Program-made: the position numbers and the translations under genes | Notes under the pieces: model-generated | What the model saw: only the letters and a program-made list of their open reading frames with translations | What the model was told of the DNA's origin: nothing | The model's database searches: none | Assembly (NCBI GenBank): GCA_007570785.1 | Contig: ML660211.1 | Location: 4,462,775 to 4,526,774, forward strand | Source of the DNA: Antilocapra americana | Lineage: Eukaryota; Chordata; Mammalia; Artiodactyla; Antilocapridae | DNA: 64,000 nucleotides | Direction of reading: 5' to 3' | Shown here: in pieces, positions 59,475-64,000 of the stretch | Numbering within the stretch: the stretch's first letter is position 1 | How the letters are laid out: each line of letters begins with the position of its first letter

Positions 59475-60950
59475 AAAATTAGCAACAACATAAAGATGCT
59501 CACTATCTCCAATAAAATTTTATAAACTGGTGTTAGCCAATAGAATTTAAACAAGTCAAGAAAATTAGAAGTATAAAATTGAAACAAAAAAACCCATATA
59601 TATAGAAGACTTGATAGTATACCTGTAAATACTTAGAGTCAATGACAAACTTAACTAAAAATAATTCACCAATTTAGCTATATGGAAAATTCTCATGAAA
59701 ATGTAAGTGCATTTATAAACACAAATAAAAATTTTGAAGATATAATGGAAGAAAAAATTCCATTTATAATAATAAAAAAGAGGAAGTAGAAATGGAATAA
59801 GCTAAAAAGTAAATGTTAAAAGTGCTGTGAATAAAACTATAAAATATTCTTAGAAGTCACAACCAACCCTAAACTAATATAAAACTGTGCCTTGATTTTA
59901 TTTAGGGAATCTTAACTGCATCATAACGCCAATCCTCCCTTTGTTAATGTGTGAGCTTAATGTGATCTCTGTGACCTGTTTCATGGAACTCAACAAGAAC
60001 ACTGAAATCCACAAGGAAAATAAGGACACTAGAGTAGCTAGGTAAACAAAGTAAAGAAAGAGCTCAGTAGGGGATCAGGCCTTTCAGCACACTAGGAAGC
60101 CTCTATAATTAAAACTCCATAGTACTAAGGGAAACAAAAAGGGCATGAAAGAAATTCCAGGACTACCTGTGGAAATACATGTACATTATAAAAGTAACAT
60201 CAACTCACTGAAACAAAGTTAGTCTTTTTAGTAAATGGTGTTGGGATAAATGAATAAACATCTGGAAAAAGAAGAAAACAGATTCAGTTCACATTTCACA
60301 GATAACATAAGAATAAACTATGTTTACAAAGATCTTAAAGAGATATTTGCAAATTATACAGTAAAACATAAAGTACATATAAAAGGCAAAAATTAACCAT
60401 TGGCTAATCCCACTATAATCTGGGCATAAGATATTCTAATTATGATAAATTCAGATGGGATAAAAAGAAATATAATTGATTATAAAAATTATATTTGGTT
60501 ATATCAAAAACTTTTGCAAGGCAAACAGTTTAAATAAATTCAAAGACAAATGACAAACTAGAAAAAGATGCTTGTGGATTTTAGCACAGGTAAGAGCTTA
60601 TCTGGGGCTTCCCAACGTAGCTCAGTGGTAAAGAATCGACCTGCTAATGCAGAAGATATCAACCTGCCAATGCAGGATTCCTGGTTTGATCCTTGGGTCA
60701 GGAAGATCCCCTGAAGGAGGGCATAGCCACCCACTCCAGTGTTCTTGCCTGGAGAATCACCTGGGCAGAGGAACCTGGCAGGCTACAGTCCATGGAGTTG
60801 TAAATAGCCGGACAAGATGAAGTGACTAAACAATAACAACACAGGCTAATATCCCTAACGTAGGAAGAACTTCTTAAAATTAACAGGAAAGACAAATTAT
60901 CACATACAAATACTAACAAATGATACAATCAATTCAAACTAAGAAGTATA
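59475..60950 (+). mobile_element. Old mammalian L1 (L1M-type) ORF2 relic
   Basis: L1 ORF2 landmarks in order: CTGGTGTTAGCCAATAGAAT (59529), AAAAAATTCCATTTATAATA, TAAATGGTGTTGGGATAAA (60232), TTGCAAGGCAAACAGTTTAA and CAAATGACAAACTAGAAAAA (60546), then after a SINE GGCTAATATCCCTAACGTAG (60843). A middle part (about 59880-60130) is not clearly L1. Frame fully decayed. Confidence 0.7.
60604..60840 (+). mobile_element. Bov-tA SINE with an enlarged head, inside L1M
   Basis: GGGCTTCCCAACGTAGCTCA head with the CCTGC(T/C)AATGCAG motif present twice (about 60640-60675), a local duplication of roughly 20-30 bases, then B-box-like GGTTTGATCCTTGG, body CACCCACTCCAGTGTTCTTG and tail AAGATGAAGTGACTAAACA. 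Confidence 0.92.
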
Positions 60951-62554
60951 AAGCCGACCTAACATGACCCTTATAACTATACAGTGGAATTGAGAAATAG
61001 ATTTAAGGGACTAGATCTGATAGACAGAGTGCCTAATGAACTATGGATGGAGGTTCGTGACATTGTACAGGAGACGGGAATCAAGACCATCACCAAAAAA
61101 ATAAATGCAAAAAAGGAAAATGGCTGTCTGAAGAGGACTTACAAACAGCTGTGAAAAGAAGGGAAGTGAAAAGCAAAGGAGAAAAGGAAAGATATACCCA
61201 TTTGAATATAGAGTTACGAAGAATAGCAAGGAAAGATAAGTAAACCTTCCAGAGCAATCAATGCAAAGAAATAGAGGAAAACAACAGAATGGAAAAATAG
61301 AGATCTCTTCAAGAAAATTAGAGATACCAAGGGAACATTTCATGCAAAGATTGGCTCAATAAAGGACAGAAATGGTAGGGACCTAACAGAAGCAGAAGAT
61401 ATTAAGAAGAGGTGGCAAGAAAACACAGAAGAAATACACAAAAAAGATCTTCATGCCCCAGATAACCACAATGGTGTGATCCCTCACCTAGAGCCAGACA
61501 TCCTGGAATGTGAAGTCAAGTGGGCCTCAAGAATCATCACTATGAACAAAGCTAGTGGAGGTGATGGAATTCCAGTTGAGCTATTTCAAATCCTAAAAGA
61601 TGATGCTGTGAATGATGCTGCATTAAATATGCCAGCAAATTTGGAAAACTAAGCAATGGCCACAGGACAGGAAAAGGTCAGTTTTCATTCCAATCCCTAA
61701 GAAAGGCAATGCCAAAGATCCTCAAACTACTGCACAATTGCACTCATCTCACATGCTAGTAAAGTAATGCTTAAAATTCTCCAAGCCAGGCTTCAGCAAT
61801 ATGTGAACTGTGAGCTTCCAGATGTTCAAGCTGGTTTTAGAAAAGGCAGAGGAATCAGAGACCAAATTGTCAACGTCTGCTGGATCATTGAAAAAGCAAG
61901 AGAGTTCCAGAAAAATATCTATTTCTGCTTTATTGACTATGCCAAAGTTTATTGTGATCAACTATTTGACTGTTGATCACAATAAACCATGGAAAATTCT
62001 GAAAGAGATGGGAATACCAGACCACCTGACCCACCTCTTGAAAAATCTGTATGCAGGTCAGGAAGCAACAGTTAGAACTGGACATGGAACAACAGACTGG
62101 CTCCAGATAGGAAAAGGAGTAAATTAAGGCTGTCTATTGTCACCCTACTTATTTAACTTCTATGCAGAGTACATCATGAGAAACGCTGCGCTGGAAGAAG
62201 CATAAGCTGGAATCAAGATTGCCGGAAGAAATATCAATAACCTCAGATATGCAGATGAAACCACTCTGATGGCAGAAATTGAAGAATAACGAAAGAGTCT
62301 CTTGATGAAAGTGAAAGAGGAGAGTGAAAAAGTTGGCTTAAAGCTCAACATTCAGAAAACTAAGATCATGGTATCCGGTCCCATCACTTCATGGCAAATA
62401 GATGGGGAATCAGTGGAAACAGTGGCTGACTTTATTTTTCTGAGCTCCAAGATCACTGCAGATGGTGATTTCAGCCATAAAATTAAGACACTTACTCATT
62501 ACTTTTCCAACAAAGGTCCCTCTATTCAAGGCTATGTTTTTTCCAGTGGCCATG
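60951..62554 (+). mobile_element. BovB LINE, linker and RT portion, cut by an ERV LTR
   Basis: Starts in the EN-RT linker (AGATTTAAGGGACTAGATCT near 61000) and covers RT to the post-palm block, ending at CCAGTGGCCATG where an LTR begins. Frames survive in pieces: FRKGRGIRDQIVNVCWI and KNIYFCFIDYAKVY (61767-61976), then WKILKEMGIPDHLTHLL (61810-62127). A short duplicated TGATCACAATAAACC-like region near 61950-61988 breaks the frame. The active site reads YADE instead of YADD (near 62245-62260). The remainder is beyond the retroviral insertion, outside the window or lost. Confidence 0.93.
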
Positions 62555-62682
62555 TGCTGGGAGCCGTCTGGATGCCCCCTTGTTCGGATGACAAGGTCAC
62601 GAGACTACGAAAGAAATTGCAAGGCTGACTTTCTTTATGGGGCATCCTGGACTAGCCCCCCGCCCCCCCCCCCCCCCGGAGA
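62555..62682 (+). mobile_element. ERV LTR 5' segment (128 bp) ending in a poly-C run
   Basis: Starts exactly at TGCTGGGAGCCGTCTGG, the LTR 5' terminus, directly after BovB. It ends at a C-run (62655-62677) and GGAGA, after which the LTR starts over. It is the same sequence as the first 128 bases of the following segment, so the LTR start is present twice. Confidence 0.85.
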
Positions 62683-63117
62683 TGCTGGGAGCCATCAGGA
62701 TGCCCCCTTGCTCGGATGACAAGGTCACAAGACTAAGAAAGAAATTGCAAAGCTGACTTTCTTTATCGGGGCATCCCGGGCTAGGCCCCCCCCTGGTATT
62801 TTTCTTGGGAGTTCTGTCCATGCTCAGAACATTGGCTCATCTCAGTAGGTCAGTTCCAGTTGGAAAGAATTCGTCCTGAGATAATCCCCCCAGACCTTAT
62901 CGACCAGAGGATCTGGGAAGGTGGATCACCTTCCCCGCGGGCTAAGGAGGAATGAAAGGGACATTTAAATAGATTACTACTCCTCCTACTAATTACTGGG
63001 GAGTTTACCAAGAGTTCTCTGGGGGTCATGGCAAGGCCACCACCAGAAAGTCTCATACTTGGGTCACCTTTCCACCTCCCACTCCCCCGACCACTCCACG
63101 GAGGAGGCTCTCTTCCT
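62683..63117 (+). mobile_element. ERV LTR U3 segment (copy C), joined to inverted pol
   Basis: Begins TGCTGGGAGCCATCAGGATG and matches the first 440 or so bases of copies A and B, up to GAGGAGGCTCTCTTCCT near 63117. There it stops and minus-strand pol begins. The rest of U3, R and U5 are missing. Confidence 0.9.
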
Positions 63118-63793
63118 AGGTAGGTGATAGTAGGATTAGTCTGAATTTTTTCAGGAGCTGTTTTTAATCCCCACTGAGTCAAAGCTGAAGTAAGTGACTG
63201 CAGGACCTCCTGCAATAAGGCTCGGTCAGGGTGAGCCAGTAGAATGTCATCCATGTAATGGATAATATATACCTGATGTATTGGGCTCGAATATTGGATA
63301 TGGCTTGATCCACAAATTTTTGACATAAAGTCGGACTATTTTTCATGCCTTGAGGGAGTACTTTCCATTGGAACCTCTGATGCGGACGCTTAAAATTCTC
63401 TGAGGGAAGGCTAAATGCAAATCTTTTTCTATCCTGGGGGGACAAGGGAATGGCAAAAAAACAGTCCTGTAAATCTATAACAATAACATTACTTTCTTTT
63501 GGAACCGCAACGGGTGAAGGGAGACCTGGCTGAAGAGCCCCCATATCTTCCATGGTTGCATTAATGGCTCTTAAATCCTGCAACAGTCTCCACTTTCCTG
63601 ATTTTTTCTTAATCACAAAGATAGGGGTGTACCAAGGGCTAGTAGAGGATTCAATATGTCCTGCTGCTAACTGTTCCTGAACCAATTGTTTAGCCGCTGC
63701 CAATTTTTCAGACCTCAAAGGCCATTGTTCTACCCATACCAGGATATCAGACTTCCAGATTATAGGGTCGGCAGCATGAACAATGGCCTGCAT
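63118..63793 (-). pseudogene. Betaretrovirus-like pol, reverse transcriptase part (broken)
   Basis: Encodes the RT of a class II endogenous retrovirus, which copies viral RNA to DNA in the particle. The frame 63179-63793 (204 residues) shows, in order, the fingers ([10 protein letters not shown]), [19 protein letters not shown], the first catalytic-aspartate block [10 protein letters not shown] (about 63475) and LPQGMKNSP (63358-63347). The YMDD catalytic motif (63257-63246) lies in a different frame, so a small indel near 63270-63300 has broken the protein. The reading continues to TITYLG near 63118 and is cut there by an inverted LTR. Thumb, connection, RNase H, integrase and env are not present in the window. 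It lies downstream of the protease remnant in the usual order. A relic, not expected to be functional. Confidence 0.93.
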
Positions 63794-64000
63794 TATAAAT
63801 TTGGATAGCCAAGTCCTTGCCTACCCACTCGAGGTTGTGGTTGAATGGGCTCACAAAGTCCTTGCTGTTCTTTTCCCAGTCCTTGATTGGGATCATATTT
63901 CATTTCTAACATTTGGACAGTAACCTTATCATCAGGGCTGAATAGTAGCATGCCCATTTGAGACAATATGTCTCGCCCCCACAGAGTGAAGGGAAGAGTA
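63793..64000 (-). pseudogene. Betaretrovirus-like protease C terminus with G-patch (partial)
   Basis: Open on the minus strand from the window edge to a TAA at 63795-63793. The end of the aspartic protease is seen as LWGRDILSQMG (near 63980-63945), followed by a glycine-rich G-patch (GLGKEQQG and [11 protein letters not shown], near 63880-63800). A G-patch at the C terminus of pro is characteristic of betaretroviruses. The catalytic DTG would lie beyond the right edge. The pro stop overlaps the ATG of the pol frame by one base (TAATG), so pol is in the -1 frame. No breaks in the visible 66 or so codons. Confidence 0.85.
63796..63802 (-). promoter_or_regulatory. Candidate -1 ribosomal frameshift heptamer at the pro-pol junction
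   Basis: AAATTTA on the minus strand, phased as A AAT TTA in the pro frame, immediately before the TAA. It fits the X XXY YYZ rule for -1 frameshifting, and the shifted frame is exactly the pol frame. Betaretroviruses use such a site between pro and pol. A downstream pseudoknot or stem would be expected just after it (positions below 63790); I could not fold it here. Confidence 0.75.

Noticed and set aside
52676..63326. A recurring open frame (starting M(S/R)LSGGGLAMTPREL) antisense to LTR copies A, B and C
   Set aside because: It recurs only because the three LTRs are related; it lies antisense in U3 and at 62850-63326 is joined to RT text by the rearrangement. No evidence for a separate gene.

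Overview
This 64 kb window looks like an AT-rich, gene-poor stretch of a ruminant nuclear genome, most likely a bovid. The evidence is the repeat content: BovB (RTE-type) LINEs in many states of decay, their dependent SINEs (Bov-tA with a tRNA-Glu-derived head, the dimeric BOV-A2 and 3'-end scraps), bovine-style L1 elements, and a betaretrovirus-like endogenous retrovirus family. I found no intact cellular protein-coding gene, no tRNA or rRNA gene and no CRISPR array. Nearly every long open frame lies inside a transposable element or on its antisense strand. There is one 100-base assembly gap (22422-22521).

Layout. 0-12 kb: a BovB tail, two L1 3' ends, a relic L1M, a MIR, and a near full-length BovB on the minus strand (6.9-10.5 kb) whose endonuclease frame is still readable, followed by an L1 with a BovB scrap replacing part of its 3' UTR. 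12-25 kb: unassigned AT-rich DNA between BovB copies, one near full-length on the plus strand (17.0-20.4 kb, with a second BovB tail inside it), and Bov-tA SINEs. 25-34 kb: short TSD-flanked BovB/BovA scraps, a relic L1M, an inverted Bov-tA pair, an ERVL (MLT2-like) LTR split by an L1, and a MER2/Tigger DNA transposon. 34-40 kb: one L1 ORF2 relic split by four or more later insertions, including a near full-length minus-strand BovB; one junction gives an in-frame L1-BovB reverse transcriptase fusion frame. 40-50 kb: mostly unassigned DNA with Bov-tA copies, a probable L2 and a BovB fragment. 50-57.4 kb: an L1 with its GC-richer 5' UTR, carrying BovB fragments, a SINE and a solo LTR. 57.5-58.7 kb: a second solo LTR in the opposite orientation. 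59.5-64 kb: a relic L1M, a plus-strand BovB, then a rearranged retroviral locus in which plus-strand LTR pieces abut minus-strand pro-pol.

The elements can be ordered in time by nesting. MIR, L2, MER2, MLT2 and L1M relics are the oldest layer; ruminant L1 and BovB broke into them; Bov-tA, BOV-A2 and the class II LTRs came last. Six-base duplications beside both solo LTRs, a G-patch at the end of pro, and a candidate -1 frameshift heptamer before pol place the retrovirus with the betaretroviruses. The copy is broken (frame slip in RT, loss of everything after mid-RT within the window) and its inverted LTR-pol junction is the most unusual structure here. I see no new functional system; the value is in the nested insertion history and a few odd junctions.
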